DNA of 12,587 bases from Desulfobulbaceae bacterium UBA2213 (GTDB lineage Bacteria; Desulfobacterota; Desulfobulbia; Desulfobulbales; Desulfocapsaceae). Every line of letters begins with the position of its first letter. The first letter of the stretch is position 1. The position numbers and the translations under genes are program-made. The stretch covers positions 1 through 12,587 of the forward strand of contig DCUN01000144.1 of NCBI GenBank assembly GCA_002327225.1, written 5' to 3'. This document shows, in pieces, positions 1 through 9,400 of this stretch. The notes beneath the pieces are model-generated. The model worked only from the letters and a program-made list of their open reading frames with translations, was not told where the DNA came from and did no database searches.

Positions 1-3000
1 AGGGATCCATGTGGATGACATAATCAGCTGCGGTCAGGTTCAGACCAAGACCACCGGCCTTGAGACTGATGAGAAAGAGGTCGCCATCGCCGGATTGAAA
101 TTCGTCAACCTGCTGTTTTCGTTTGGCGGTGCTGGTGGAACCGTCCAGATATTTGTATGAAATTCCCTTTCCATCCAGATATTCACGCAGGATCTGCAGA
201 TGGCCGATAAACTGGCTGAAGACCAGGGCCTTATGGCGACCGCCAAGCAGCTCCTCAATGACTGCTGAGAAGACCTCCAGTTTAGCACTGGAAATATTGG
301 TGTCCGGGGCAATCAGGCGGGGATGGCAGCAGGCCTGACGCAGTTTCATGATCTCTGTCAGGATCTGCAGATGCCGTCCTTTTTTCTCCTGATTGTGTTC
401 AAGTGTCTCCAGAGCATTCTGTCTCAGGGCCTCATAAAAATGGATTTCTTCTTTGCTCATGGCCACATGGAGGGTGATCTCTGTCCGTGATGGCAGCTCT
501 TCCAGCACTTCAGATTTGAGACGTCGCAGGATAAAGGGGCGAATGAGTTTTTTCAGTTTCAGCCGGGCCTCGCGGTCGTGGTAACGCTCGATTGGAATGG
601 CAAAGCGTTCATTGAAGCGCCCCAGTGATCCCAGCAGGCCGGGATTGATAAAATGAAAGAGATTCCATAGTTCTCCCAAATGGTTTTCAATGGGGGTGCC
701 GGTGGTGATGAGTCTGAATCTGGCCTGGAGGGCCATGGCGGCCTTGGAGCGTTTGGTCGCCGCATTTTTTATGGCCTGGGCTTCATCGAGAATAACTGCC
801 TGCCATTTGATCTGGGAAAGGAGTTCGTTTTCTTGTTGGAGCAAGGTATAGGTGGTAATAAGGATATCAAATTTCCCCAATTTCTGAATGGTTTTTTTGC
901 GCTCTTTCCCAGTCAGAGATTTGATGTTGAGGGTGGGGGCAAAGCGATTCACCTCTGTTTCCCAGTTGGTGGAGACCGAGGTCGGGGCGATGACCAGAGA
1001 TGGACCATCCGAGGACAGTTCCAGGAGGATGGCCAGGGATTGGATGGTCTTGCCCAGCCCCATGTCATCAGCCAGACAGCCGCCAACACCCCAGTGCACC
1101 AGGCGGGCCAGCCAGTTATAGCCTTCGAGCTGATAATCCCGTAATTCTGCCTGGAGAGTGGATGGGAGCTGGGGCGTATAGGAGTGGAGATCTTTGAGTC
1201 TGCTCTGCTGCATCTCCCAGCCGGCATCAACATTTGTTTTTGCCTGTTCGATCAGTTGCTCCAGCGGCAGGGCAGCCAGGGGGTGAATGAGAATCTCCTC
1301 TCCTTCCTCTGTGTCCAGTCCTTCAGAGTAGGTATTCAATTCTTCCAGACGTTTTTTAAACTCCTGGGTCAGGGCCAGGAACTGTCCTTCGCCAATCTGG
1401 ATAAAACGGCCCGAGGCACCTTTGACCTTGCTGAGGAGTTCACGCAGGTCGATCAGGGTTTCCTGGTCAAGTTCCAGATGTCCTGAGAGAGAAAACCAGT
1501 TCTGCCGGTTGGTGCGTATCTTCAGATTCAGGTTTTTCAGGGAAGCCTGATGGGTGACCGTCAGTTTTTCACCTTCAGGCCATTCAATGATGACCCGATC
1601 ATGGATGGCCTGCAACTCCATCAGGGCCTGGAGGCAGTCATCCGGATCCTGCAGGTGCCATTCCCGATCATTCTCCTGTTCGATGTCAATAGCCAGGTCA
1701 AGGATGGGGCAGGATTCCTCAATTTCTCTGGCGTTCTCCTCTTCGAGCGCCAGGTTGCGGCGGGTCTGCAGCCGTCTACCCCGGACCTCGGCCATAATGT
1801 TTTCAACACCCTGCCCGGGTTTCAGATAATGACCACCTTCGGCAAAGGGTTTGACAAACATCTCCAGGCGGAAGCCGGTGCCAAAAGGGAGCAGATGGAT
1901 ATAAATGGATGGGTCTGCCTCAACGAATTCAATATGACTGTTTCTATTGCTTGAGACGTCGGCGGCAATGGCCGAATGGACTGTCATATAGGAAGAGATA
2001 TTGCCGATCGCGGTGAGTACCTGTTCACTGGCCTCAAGGGGGACACTGAGGCCATCGATACCGGTAATCTGGGCAATGCGGCGATGGTTGTCATTAATCT
2101 CAATGATTTTGAAGCGCGTCGGGGTCTCTTGAAAGACAGTAATAGAGTCTTTTGTCACCGCCTGGGCAAAACGGATGTGAAGTTTTCCGCCCCGTTCCTC
2201 GACCAGAAGTTCGGGTTCGCCTGCCACAAATTCCACTGCTGAACCAGGTGAACTGGTCAGGAAAAGCAGAGGGTGGCCGATCATGGCGACCAGGGCCTTA
2301 TCCATGTCAAACTGATAACTGATTCCGTGAGTTTCAGGGTGCTGGATTTTGTTGATGGCCGCGCTGATCCTGCGATCCTGGATGGTCAGATAGGGGAGCA
2401 TGTCACCTGAGTAGAGTCGGGCAAGCGCTATGGGACGGCCTTTACTCCATTGTCCTCCCCCGGAAATTTTCTGCTCTTTGGGGCTGATGGTAAGTGTGTC
2501 AGCTTTATAGTCGATGAACCAGGCCATTCTGATGGTCTGGTCCTTGCTGCTCTTCTGGGTGGTTGTGGCATGGATCAGCGCCTGCAGGCTCCGTTTCCAG
2601 GGTTCTTCGGGTTCGAGGATGCAGACCAGGGAGGCTTGTCCGGTCGTTTCCTGGATGGACTGCATCTCAGCCAGGTATTCACTGTTGTCTGCCGAGGTCT
2701 TGGCCAGGATGTCAGCCAGATTGAGGGCGAAAAAGTGAAAATGATGCTCCCTGGCCTGTTGATAGAGGGCCTGTATTTTCTTCTCGGTCTCTGGTGTCAG
2801 GACGCTGTTCAGCCAGTAGCCGCAGAGTCCTGCAAAAAGAATGGTAAGGCTGTTTTCTTTTTTGTCTTGGCCGAGCGAGAATTCTTCTTCTGAGATCCTG
2901 CTCTGGTTCTGGGCCTTGATCAGGGCGTCTAGGAAATGGTATGCCTTCTCTTCTGGTGTTCCGCTAAAGAGTGACAAGGTGATGCCGATACGGTGAGCCA

Positions 3001-3946
3001 CGCTCTGGTTCTGGTCGGAGATGTCTTTCTGGAGGCAGGCAAGAAGATGAAAGAGGCCTGGCGGGCCAAAAAAGGCAACCTTGTCATTGCCGCTCAATTG
3101 CTGGAGGGCCGCGAGGTCGTCTGTAAAAGATTGTCGTGCCCGCGGGTAATCGCCTCGAAGAAAAGAGAGAGAGCCGATGGCCCCGGTGCCGATGAAGCTT
3201 TCCGGCTGTTCCGTGATCAGTTGTTGTGCGCTGTCAAGTTCTCCCTGAAGGAGGAGCTGGTTGAAAAGCAGGCGCTGAAAAGGGAGTCTCTCGTCGCTGT
3301 CAAGGCGCTGGAAATTATCTTTATCTTGCAGAAATTGCAGAACTTCCGGGAAGGACAATACTTCGGACTGGGCAAAACGAAGAGTTTGATTCAATAAGAA
3401 AAACTGGAACGAAGGGGGAAGAGTGCGTAACCATACAGGATCAAAGGGAGTGGTAATGATCTGGACAGTGGGTGGCAGTGCAGAGAAGAGTTCTTTGCAC
3501 TGGCTGTCTAAAAAATCCAGGGCATCGTTGATAAGATCAAAATCCTGGGTATAAATACCAATGCGCAGCTCGCGCATGGCCCGCCAGCAGCGAGTTGTCC
3601 ATTTTCCGTAATAATAGGAGACGGGGGCCTCTTTGCGGATCGCTTGCGCAAAGGTGGAGAAAGTTCCTTCGGCAACCGCGATTCGGCTTAATATCTCGGT
3701 TATCTCAGGCGCGCACTGCCGTTCTTTGGTAACGAGGCCGAGTTTCTGCAGTTTGCTGAAATAATGGGTGAGATTGGCTGCCGTGGGACAGGTGCCACGA
3801 GGACTGCGCATATCGAGCTTGGTAAGGCAGTTAACCAGCAAGGTGATATGGGGCGGCTCATAAATAATGGACAGAAACTGAAGAAAGGTCTGTTCAAAGG
3901 CGTTGAGTTTGTTATAGGCCTGAAAAAGAGGGTGTTGAGGTGTCAT
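1..3946 (-). CDS. SNF2-family DEAD/DEAH-box ATPase with very long N-terminal region (3' end outside window)
   Basis: Reading the minus strand from the ATG at 3946-3944 gives 1315 codons with no stop before the left edge, so the C-terminus is missing. The helicase core is clear: Walker A motif DDMGLGKT with its lysine at residue 966, Walker B DEAQ at 1054-1057, motif III around TTGTPIEN near 1077, and motif V/VI starting in SLKAGGLGLNL at about 1295. The last visible residues are HMDP, where family members usually continue into the WWNP...RAHRIGQ segment, so roughly 70-100 residues are probably lost. Ahead of the core lie about 930 residues: a winged-helix-like stretch (about 35-110), a helical TPR-like stretch (about 225-430; LRGDYPRA near 265), then beta-rich sequence with a WF motif at 817 resembling the region before the core in other bacterial SNF2 proteins. 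The expected role is ATP-driven translocation on DNA or on protein-DNA complexes; the substrate is unknown. AGGA lies 10 nt before the ATG. An in-frame TTG at 4030-4028 is an alternative start. Confidence 0.93.
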   Translation of the reverse strand, partial: MTPQHPLFQAYNKLNAFEQTFLQFLSIIYEPPHITLLVNCLTKLDMRSPRGTCPTAANLTHYFSKLQKLGLVTKERQCAPEITEILSRIAVAEGTFSTFAQAIRKEAPVSYYYGKWTTRCWRAMRELRIGIYTQDFDLINDALDFLDSQCKELFSALPPTVQIITTPFDPVWLRTLPPSFQFFLLNQTLRFAQSEVLSFPEVLQFLQDKDNFQRLDSDERLPFQRLLFNQLLLQGELDSAQQLITEQPESFIGTGAIGSLSFLRGDYPRARQSFTDDLAALQQLSGNDKVAFFGPPGLFHLLACLQKDISDQNQSVAHRIGITLSLFSGTPEEKAYHFLDALIKAQNQSRISEEEFSLGQDKKENSLTILFAGLCGYWLNSVLTPETEKKIQALYQQAREHHFHFFALNLADILAKTSADNSEYLAEMQSIQETTGQASLVCILEPEEPWKRSLQALIHATTTQKSSKDQTIRMAWFIDYKADTLTISPKEQKISGGGQWSKGRPIALARLYSGDMLPYLTIQDRRISAAINKIQHPETHGISYQFDMDKALVAMIGHPLLFLTSSPGSAVEFVAGEPELLVEERGGKLHIRFAQAVTKDSITVFQETPTRFKIIEINDNHRRIAQITGIDGLSVPLEASEQVLTAIGNISSYMTVHSAIAADVSSNRNSHIEFVEADPSIYIHLLPFGTGFRLEMFVKPFAEGGHYLKPGQGVENIMAEVRGRRLQTRRNLALEEENAREIEESCPILDLAIDIEQENDREWHLQDPDDCLQALMELQAIHDRVIIEWPEGEKLTVTHQASLKNLNLKIRTNRQNWFSLSGHLELDQETLIDLRELLSKVKGASGRFIQIGEGQFLALTQEFKKRLEELNTYSEGLDTEEGEEILIHPLAALPLEQLIEQAKTNVDAGWEMQQSRLKDLHSYTPQLPSTLQAELRDYQLEGYNWLARLVHWGVGGCLADDMGLGKTIQSLAILLELSSDGPSLVIAPTSVSTNWETEVNRFAPTLNIKSLTGKERKKTIQKLGKFDILITTYTLLQQENELLSQIKWQAVILDEAQAIKNAATKRSKAAMALQARFRLITTGTPIENHLGELWNLFHFINPGLLGSLGRFNERFAIPIERYHDREARLKLKKLIRPFILRRLKSEVLEELPSRTEITLHVAMSKEEIHFYEALRQNALETLEHNQEKKGRHLQILTEIMKLRQACCHPRLIAPDTNISSAKLEVFSAVIEELLGGRHKALVFSQFIGHLQILREYLDGKGISYKYLDGSTSTAKRKQQVDEFQSGDGDLFLISLKAGGLGLNLTAADYVIHMDP

Positions 3947-4083
3947 AATAAATGCGTCCTGGTCCTGGTCGGAAGGATCGTTGGTTCTGCAATGAAAATG
4001 CGGATCGATGTGAAAACAAAGAACATGCAATGATTCCCTGGGGTAGTCGCCATGAGATATCAGCGGATGCAGGGCAGAAATTG

Positions 4084-4131
4084 AAAGAGCAACGAAGGAT
4101 GGGGCAGAAAATCCATCCTTCGTTGCTCTTT
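4084..4131 (-). terminator. 19-bp perfect hairpin downstream of the ppiD-like gene
   Basis: Arms at 4084-4102 and 4113-4131 are perfectly complementary over 19 bp around a 10-nt loop. On the minus strand the hairpin begins 22 nt after the ppiD stop codon and ends about 140 nt before the SNF2 ATG. It is followed by an interrupted T-rich stretch (TTTCAATTTC) rather than a solid U run. It therefore fits a terminator for ppiD, or an mRNA 3'-end stabiliser. The stem is longer and more perfect than typical intrinsic terminators, so other roles are possible. Confidence 0.7.
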
Positions 4132-4153
4132 GTTGAATTCTTCAGAACACCCT

Positions 4154-6058
4154 TCAGTTCAAAAGGTTCTTGCTGGTAGATATCTTGGCCTTTTTTTCCT
4201 GCTGTTTCAGCCAGGAGCTAAGGAGTCGATCTTGTTTTTGTTTGAGCAGGGTGGCGGAGTACTCTTTTCTGGTGCTTTCATTGATACTGGTTGTTTCCGG
4301 CAATTGTCGTTTCAGAAATTGCACGATGTACAAATCGTCACCTACAGCGAGGGCCTCTTTTGGAAATGGGTTTTTGGCGCCCAGTTGCAAGGCCTGATCA
4401 ACGAGAGAGAGCGGAAGAACAGGGTCAGCGGTCGTATTGTTTCTACGGAGAGGCCCTGTGGTTTTAGTCTGTAATTTTTCTTCACTGGCAGTTGCTTCAA
4501 AATCAGCCCCTCCCTTGACCTTGGTCAGAAAGGCCGTCGCAGTCTCCTGGACCATTTTTTTGGCCTGGGCAAGTGTGTAGTCTTTGCTTGCCTGATCCTT
4601 GACCTCATCAAGTCCCGGAGGGATCGGTTCCTGGATTGCTTCAGCAAAAAGGATGAAGTAGCCGGACGGAGTCTCAATAAGCGAGCTGAGCTCGCCCTGT
4701 TTCAGGGAAAAGAGGGTATCCATGAAACCTGGATCACGATCCAGACCAGCGGGTGGGGCAGTACGGCTGAAAAACTCGGTCGAACTGACTGTTTTTTCAG
4801 GATTTTTTCCAGCATAGGCCTGCAGGCTGCCAGCGGCAATAATGCCTTCATAGGCCTCGTTAGCCATCTGGAAGGTTGCGGGTCTGGCCTGCTCGCTCTG
4901 GAGTTTTTCAGCAATGGAGGCGCGGACTTCTTTCAGGGGTTGGGTGACAGCGGGCAGGATCTTTTCGAGTTTGATGATATGATAGCCAAATTGTGTTGTG
5001 ACGACATCGCTGATGGTGTTGGGCTGCATGGAAAAGACAGCATCGTCAAATTCCTTGACCATGCGTCCCCTGGCAAATGTTCCCAGATCACCACCTTGAG
5101 CCTTGGATGGATCTTCAGAATAGGTTGTGGCAAGCGTGGAAAAATCTTCGCCGGCGCGGGCTCTGAAGAGAATTTCTTCCGCTTTTTTCAGTTGTGCCGC
5201 CTGGATTTCGGAGGAACTGTTCTCGTCTGTGTTGAACAGGATATGTCTGGCGTGTCGTTGTTCCGGGATCTGGTAAGCCGCTTTATCTTTTTCGTACTGA
5301 GCCAGGATCTGTTCGTCACTGATAGTTATTTGGTCAATCTGGGTCTTGTAGGGAAAAGTCAGATATTTGAGTTTGATTTTCTGCTCTGTCTTGTAGCTGT
5401 TCTTCTCTGTTTCAAACCAGGCGGCCAACTCTTGAGGGACTATCTTGATTGTATCACTGAAGAGATCAGGTGAAATCTTGACAACCTTCACCGTAACTGT
5501 TTCCTGGTCGCGCTGATACATCTCGTTGATCTCAGCGTCACTTGCTGTTGTGGCAAAATTATTGATAAAGGTGATTCCTTTTTCACTCAAGAGATCACGA
5601 CCGATTGAGGCCTCGAATTTATGAGGAGTCAGGCGGTTGGCACCGAGGATGGCTTTGTAGTTGTCCAGGTAGAACGCACCCTCTTGTTGAAACTGGGGCA
5701 TCTTTTGAATGGCGGACTGGATTTCGGCAGGAGTTGCCATGATTCCCATGGAATTTGCGCCTTGACGCAGAAGTGCGGCCTGGGCCAGTTGGTTGATAAC
5801 CTGCTGTTTGATCCCGAGAGCTTTAAGCAGGTCATCGGAGATGGCCTCACCAAATTGCTGGCGGTAGCCGGCTATCGCCTGGTCGTAGCTCCGTTGAAAT
5901 TCCTGGAAGGAGATTTCTTCATTGTTGACGGTGATGGCGGCATCCCGATCGTTCATCATGTTGGTGCCCACACCCCAGAAGATAAAAACCAGGGCGATAA
6001 TCAGGACAAGGGCCTGGACAAGGGCGGATTGCGCTTTGTTACGGAGGAGTTGTAGCAT
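4154..6058 (-). CDS. ppiD: PpiD/SurA-like membrane-anchored periplasmic parvulin (peptidyl-prolyl isomerase/chaperone)
   Basis: This 634-residue protein has the PpiD layout. A short basic N-terminus is followed by one hydrophobic segment (about residues 12-34) that would act as an uncleaved signal anchor, leaving the rest in the periplasm. A SurA-N-like helical chaperone region (about 37-185) comes next. Then a parvulin (PpiC-type) domain at about 268-366 shows the family hallmarks RHARHILF, the GEDF..LA..YSEDP segment, GGDLG.F.RG.MV.EF and FGYHIIKLE. A second, degenerate parvulin-like region follows (about 427-480; GYFIL..AE), and the tail is lysine-rich. E. coli PpiD is of similar length. 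The expected role is to help newly exported proteins leave the Sec translocon and fold. Start: ATG at 6058-6056; the upstream Shine-Dalgarno is weak (CAGAG), but the membrane anchor begins right after it. The gene is transcribed divergently from purL and followed by a hairpin. The symbol is by domain architecture; orthology to E. coli ppiD was not tested. Confidence 0.92.
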   Translation of the reverse strand: MLQLLRNKAQSALVQALVLIIALVFIFWGVGTNMMNDRDAAITVNNEEISFQEFQRSYDQAIAGYRQQFGEAISDDLLKALGIKQQVINQLAQAALLRQGANSMGIMATPAEIQSAIQKMPQFQQEGAFYLDNYKAILGANRLTPHKFEASIGRDLLSEKGITFINNFATTASDAEINEMYQRDQETVTVKVVKISPDLFSDTIKIVPQELAAWFETEKNSYKTEQKIKLKYLTFPYKTQIDQITISDEQILAQYEKDKAAYQIPEQRHARHILFNTDENSSSEIQAAQLKKAEEILFRARAGEDFSTLATTYSEDPSKAQGGDLGTFARGRMVKEFDDAVFSMQPNTISDVVTTQFGYHIIKLEKILPAVTQPLKEVRASIAEKLQSEQARPATFQMANEAYEGIIAAGSLQAYAGKNPEKTVSSTEFFSRTAPPAGLDRDPGFMDTLFSLKQGELSSLIETPSGYFILFAEAIQEPIPPGLDEVKDQASKDYTLAQAKKMVQETATAFLTKVKGGADFEATASEEKLQTKTTGPLRRNNTTADPVLPLSLVDQALQLGAKNPFPKEALAVGDDLYIVQFLKRQLPETTSINESTRKEYSATLLKQKQDRLLSSWLKQQEKKAKISTSKNLLN

Positions 6059-6122
6059 GGGGATACTCTGGAAAAAGGTTATTCCTGCCTGGTTGTCGGG
6101 AAGGAAGGTTTATTTGGCTTGC

Positions 6123-6140
6123 TAACATAACGGAATGTTA
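6123..6140. repeat. Operator-like inverted repeat TAACAT-N6-ATGTTA
   Basis: Two perfect 6-bp half-sites, 6123-6128 and 6135-6140, are separated by 6 bp. They lie 65 bp upstream of the ppiD start and overlap a weak plus-strand -10-like sequence. The geometry suits a dimeric helix-turn-helix regulator. A repeat this short can also occur by chance, and no regulator gene is nearby. Confidence 0.3.
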
Positions 6141-6377
6141 TAGATTTACTCTTTCTCCTTCTTCTCTGCAAGGAAAAAGGCGGAAGGTCCGGTTTCTGGT
6201 GTGATAAATCAGATGAAATGAAGTTTTTTTCCTGGAAAAACTTTGTCGGAAGTTGCTTTTTTTTACGCTTATTTTCAGCGTTGAAGAGAAAAAGAGCTGT
6301 GGAAGATTACGGGGGCTTTCCTGACCAGAGGTTTCATGATAAGGTTAATCCGTTGTTCTGAAAAATAAGTATGGTGC

Positions 6378-6401
6378 AGGACATGGATGTCTTCATGTCT
6401 T
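6378..6401 (+). other. Small hairpin in the purL leader
   Basis: Positions 6378-6385 can pair with 6394-6401 (8 bp including one G-U) around an 8-nt loop, about 80 nt upstream of the purL start. Just downstream, CCGGGGA occurs twice within 17 nt (around 6436-6452). The hairpin has no following T-run, so it is not an attenuator of the usual type. A role in purL control is only a possibility. Confidence 0.2.
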
Positions 6402-6467
6402 GCCGCTCATGGTATGGAGTTTTGTGTCTTGGAACCGGGGATGTCCGGGGAAGAGCCAGAGAAAGGG

Positions 6468-6474
6468 AAGGGAA
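6468..6474 (+). promoter_or_regulatory. Ribosome binding site that fixes the purL start
   Basis: AAGGGAA ends 6 nt before the ATG at 6481, inside a purine-rich run. The in-frame ATG at 6400 has no Shine-Dalgarno sequence, and the 27 residues it would add do not resemble a PurL N-terminus. The start at 6481 is therefore preferred. Confidence 0.75.
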
Positions 6475-6480
6475 AAGAGA

Positions 6481-9400
6481 ATGGGATCGAGAGTCACACA
6501 GTTGTATCGTAGAATTGATGAGAGCCGGGCATATTGCTTCAATGTGGAATCCAGCCGACCGTTGACAGGCAGGGAGATGGAGAGCCTGCGGCTGGTACTG
6601 GCCGATGGCTTTCTGCTCGATACGGTGTCACAGACCCCTGTGCTCCTGGGAGATCGGGTGGTGGAGGTGGGGCCGCGGCTCAATTTCGCCACGGCCTGGT
6701 CGTCAAATATGGTCTCCATCTGCCGGGCGACCGGCATTGACTGCGTGACCAGGGTGGAGCGGTCGCGCCGCTATCTGGTGCCGGAGGGTGAGGATGTCCA
6801 GGCCTTTATCGCTGCTCATCACGACCGGATGACCGAGTGTCTCTATCCTCAAGCCCTGCACACCTTTGAAACCGGGATTGTGCCGGAACCGGTGTATGAT
6901 GTCGATCTCAAGAGCGGCGGGCCGGACGCCCTGCTGAATATTCCCGGCATCTCCATGGACGAGTGGGATCGTAATTTCTATTATGACTATTTTGTCACCA
7001 AGCATAAGCGGAATCCGACCATTGTTGAGATCATGGATCTCAACAATGCCAATTCCGAGCATTCCCGCCATGGCTTTTTCAAGGGGAAGCAGGTGATCGA
7101 CGGCGTCGAGCAGGAACAGACCCTCTTTGATCTGGTCATTGACACCCTCACCGTCAACCCCAAGGGGTCGGTCATCGCCTTTAAGGATAACTCGAGCGTG
7201 GTTGAGGGCTATGACATCACCACCCTCCATCCGAGCCTGCCGGGAGCCCCTTCCGCCTTTGTGGTTCGTGATGTCCGCTATCATCCCCTGCTCACCGCTG
7301 AGACTCATAATTTCCCCACCGGAGTGGCCCCTTTCCCCGGCGCTGAGACCGGGACCGGCGGCAGGATCCGTGATGTTCAGGGTACGGGTAAGGGCGGGTT
7401 TGTCATCGCCGGTACCGCCGGCTATTGCGTGGGTAATCTCCATATTCCCGGCTATGAAATGAGCTGGGAAAAGCAGTATCCCTGTCCCGATAACCTCGCC
7501 TCTGCTCTGCAGATTGAGATCGATGCCAGCAACGGCGCCTCGGACTATGGCAACAAATTCGGCGAACCGCTTATCCAGGGCTTTACCCGCTCCTTTGACC
7601 TGCGCTTGGAAAATAAAGAGCGCTGGGGCTATCTGAAACCGATCATGTTCACCGCCGGTGTCGGCCAGATTGATGATCGCCATACCAGAAAGGAAAAAGA
7701 GCAGAAGGGCATGCTCATTGTCCAGGTGGGCGGACCGGCCTACCGGGTCGGCTTTGGCGGCGGTGCTGCTTCCAGTATGCTGCAGGGAGAGAATCCTGAA
7801 GAGCTCGATTTCAACGCTGTGCAGCGTGGCGATGCCGAGATGGAGCAGAAGATGAACCGGGTTATCCGCGCCTGCAACGAGATGGGTGACCAGACCCTGA
7901 TTGATGTGATTCATGATCAGGGCGCGGGCGGGCCTGCCAATGTCTTGAAGGAGCTGGTGGAGAAATCAGGCGGCCGGGTGGAGATCCGCAATATCCGGGT
8001 GGGTGATCCCACCATGTCGGTGCTGGAGATCTATGTGGCGGAATATCAGGAACGCAATGGTTTTCTGATCCGGCCCGAGAATATTGAACAGTTTCAGGCC
8101 ATCTGTACCCGGGAGAAGGTGAATTGCGAGGTGCTGGGCGAGGTTACAGGCGACCTGCGATTTGTCCTTCATGATGCGACCGATGGTTCCACGCCGGTGG
8201 ATATCGAGCTCGATGTCCTGCTCGGCAATATCCCCCAGAAGACCTTTACCGATGAGCACCGTGATCCCGGCCTGCAACCCCTCTCTCTGCCGGAAGATTT
8301 GAGCGTGTCTGCTGCCCTGCATGACGTGTTGCGCCTGCTGTCGGTGGGGTCCAAGCGCTTTCTTACCAACAAGGTGGACCGGGCGGTCTCCGGGCTCATC
8401 GTCCGGCAGCAGTGTTGCGGCCCGCTTCAGCTTCCGGTCAGTGATGTGGCCGTGGTGGCCCAGTCTCATTTCGGCCTGACCGGGATCGCCAGCGCCATTG
8501 GCGAGCAGCCGGTCAAGATGCTGGTTGATCCGGCGGCCGGCGCCCGGATGGCGGTCGGCGAGGGCCTGACCAATCTGGTCTGGGCCGGGATCGAGGATCT
8601 GGAGCAGGTCAAGTGTTCGGCCAACTGGATGTGGGCCCCTAAGCTGTCCGGTGAGGGCGCGGCCATTTACGACGCGGCCCGGGCCATGCGCGATGCCATG
8701 GTCACCATCGGCATCGCCGTTGACGGCGGTAAGGACAGTCTCTCCATGGCCACCATGGTGGCGGGCGAGACGGTGAAGTCCCCCCGGCAGCTGGTTATTT
8801 CAGTCTATGCGGCGGTGCCTGATATTAATCGTGTGGTCACCCCCGATATCAAGGAGCCGGGCAGTGTGCTTGTCTTACTTGATCTGGCCAAGGGAAAAAA
8901 CAGGCTGGGTGGCACGGCGCTGGCCCAGGTGCAGGGACAGATCGGCAACGAAAGTCCGGACATGGACGATCCCCGCCAGTTTAAACAGGCCTTTCTCGCG
9001 GTGCAGGAGCTGATCCGTGGCGGTTTGATTCTCGCCGGCCATGATCGCAGTGACGGCGGCCTGATCACCACGCTCCTGGAGATGGCCTTCAGCGGCAACT
9101 GCGGCCTGGAGATTGATCTGGCGAGCAGTGATTCACCCCTGGCCGCTCTCTTTTCAGAGGAGCTGGGGCTGGTGGTCGAATGCCGGCAGGAGGATCTGGA
9201 TGCCCTTGCGGCCTTGCTGGCCGCCGGCGATATCCCCCATAGCGTCATCGGCAGGAGTACAAGCGCCAAAGAGGTCCGGGTCCGCTGCAATGGCGAGCTG
9301 GTCCTCGATGAAAAGATGCAGAAACTGCGTCAGTGGTGGGAGGAGACCAGTTATCAGCTCGAGAGGCTGCAGATGAATCCGGCCTGCGCTGAAGAGGAAA

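Larger units (their letters stand above)
6059..6480. promoter_or_regulatory. Divergent intergenic region between ppiD-like gene and purL
   Basis: This 422-bp stretch has no convincing gene and must contain the promoters of two divergent genes. It is A+T-richer than its flanks, with T- and A-tracts around 6221-6275. Near 6114-6144 the plus strand has TTGGCT and, 18-19 bp on, TTATAG/TATAGA, a weak sigma-70-like pair overlapping a small inverted repeat. No -35/-10 pair on either strand is strong enough to call with confidence. I recognise no known riboswitch (purine, PRPP or ppGpp type) in the purL leader. Confidence 0.5.

Noticed and set aside
4940..5473. A 177-codon plus-strand frame inside the ppiD-like gene
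   Set aside because: It is a shadow of the opposite strand, which encodes clear parvulin motifs in this interval.
6265..6281. Short ACGCT/AGCGT hairpin next to a T-tract as a terminator
   Set aside because: The stem is only 5 bp. The T-tract lies before the hairpin on the plus strand and becomes an A-tract after it on the minus strand, so neither direction gives a terminator.
6400..6480. Upstream in-frame ATG for purL, adding 27 residues
   Set aside because: There is no Shine-Dalgarno before 6400, the extra residues are unlike PurL, and AAGGGAA is well placed before 6481.
6371..6565. A 64-codon plus-strand frame in the purL leader as a possible leader peptide
   Set aside because: It overlaps the start of purL by 85 bp, has no ribosome binding site, and lacks a biased codon run of the attenuator type.
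6703..7914. A 403-codon open frame on the minus strand inside purL
   Set aside because: It lies wholly antisense to purL, whose motifs are unmistakable. Long antisense frames are expected in G+C-rich coding DNA. The peptide has no recognisable domain.
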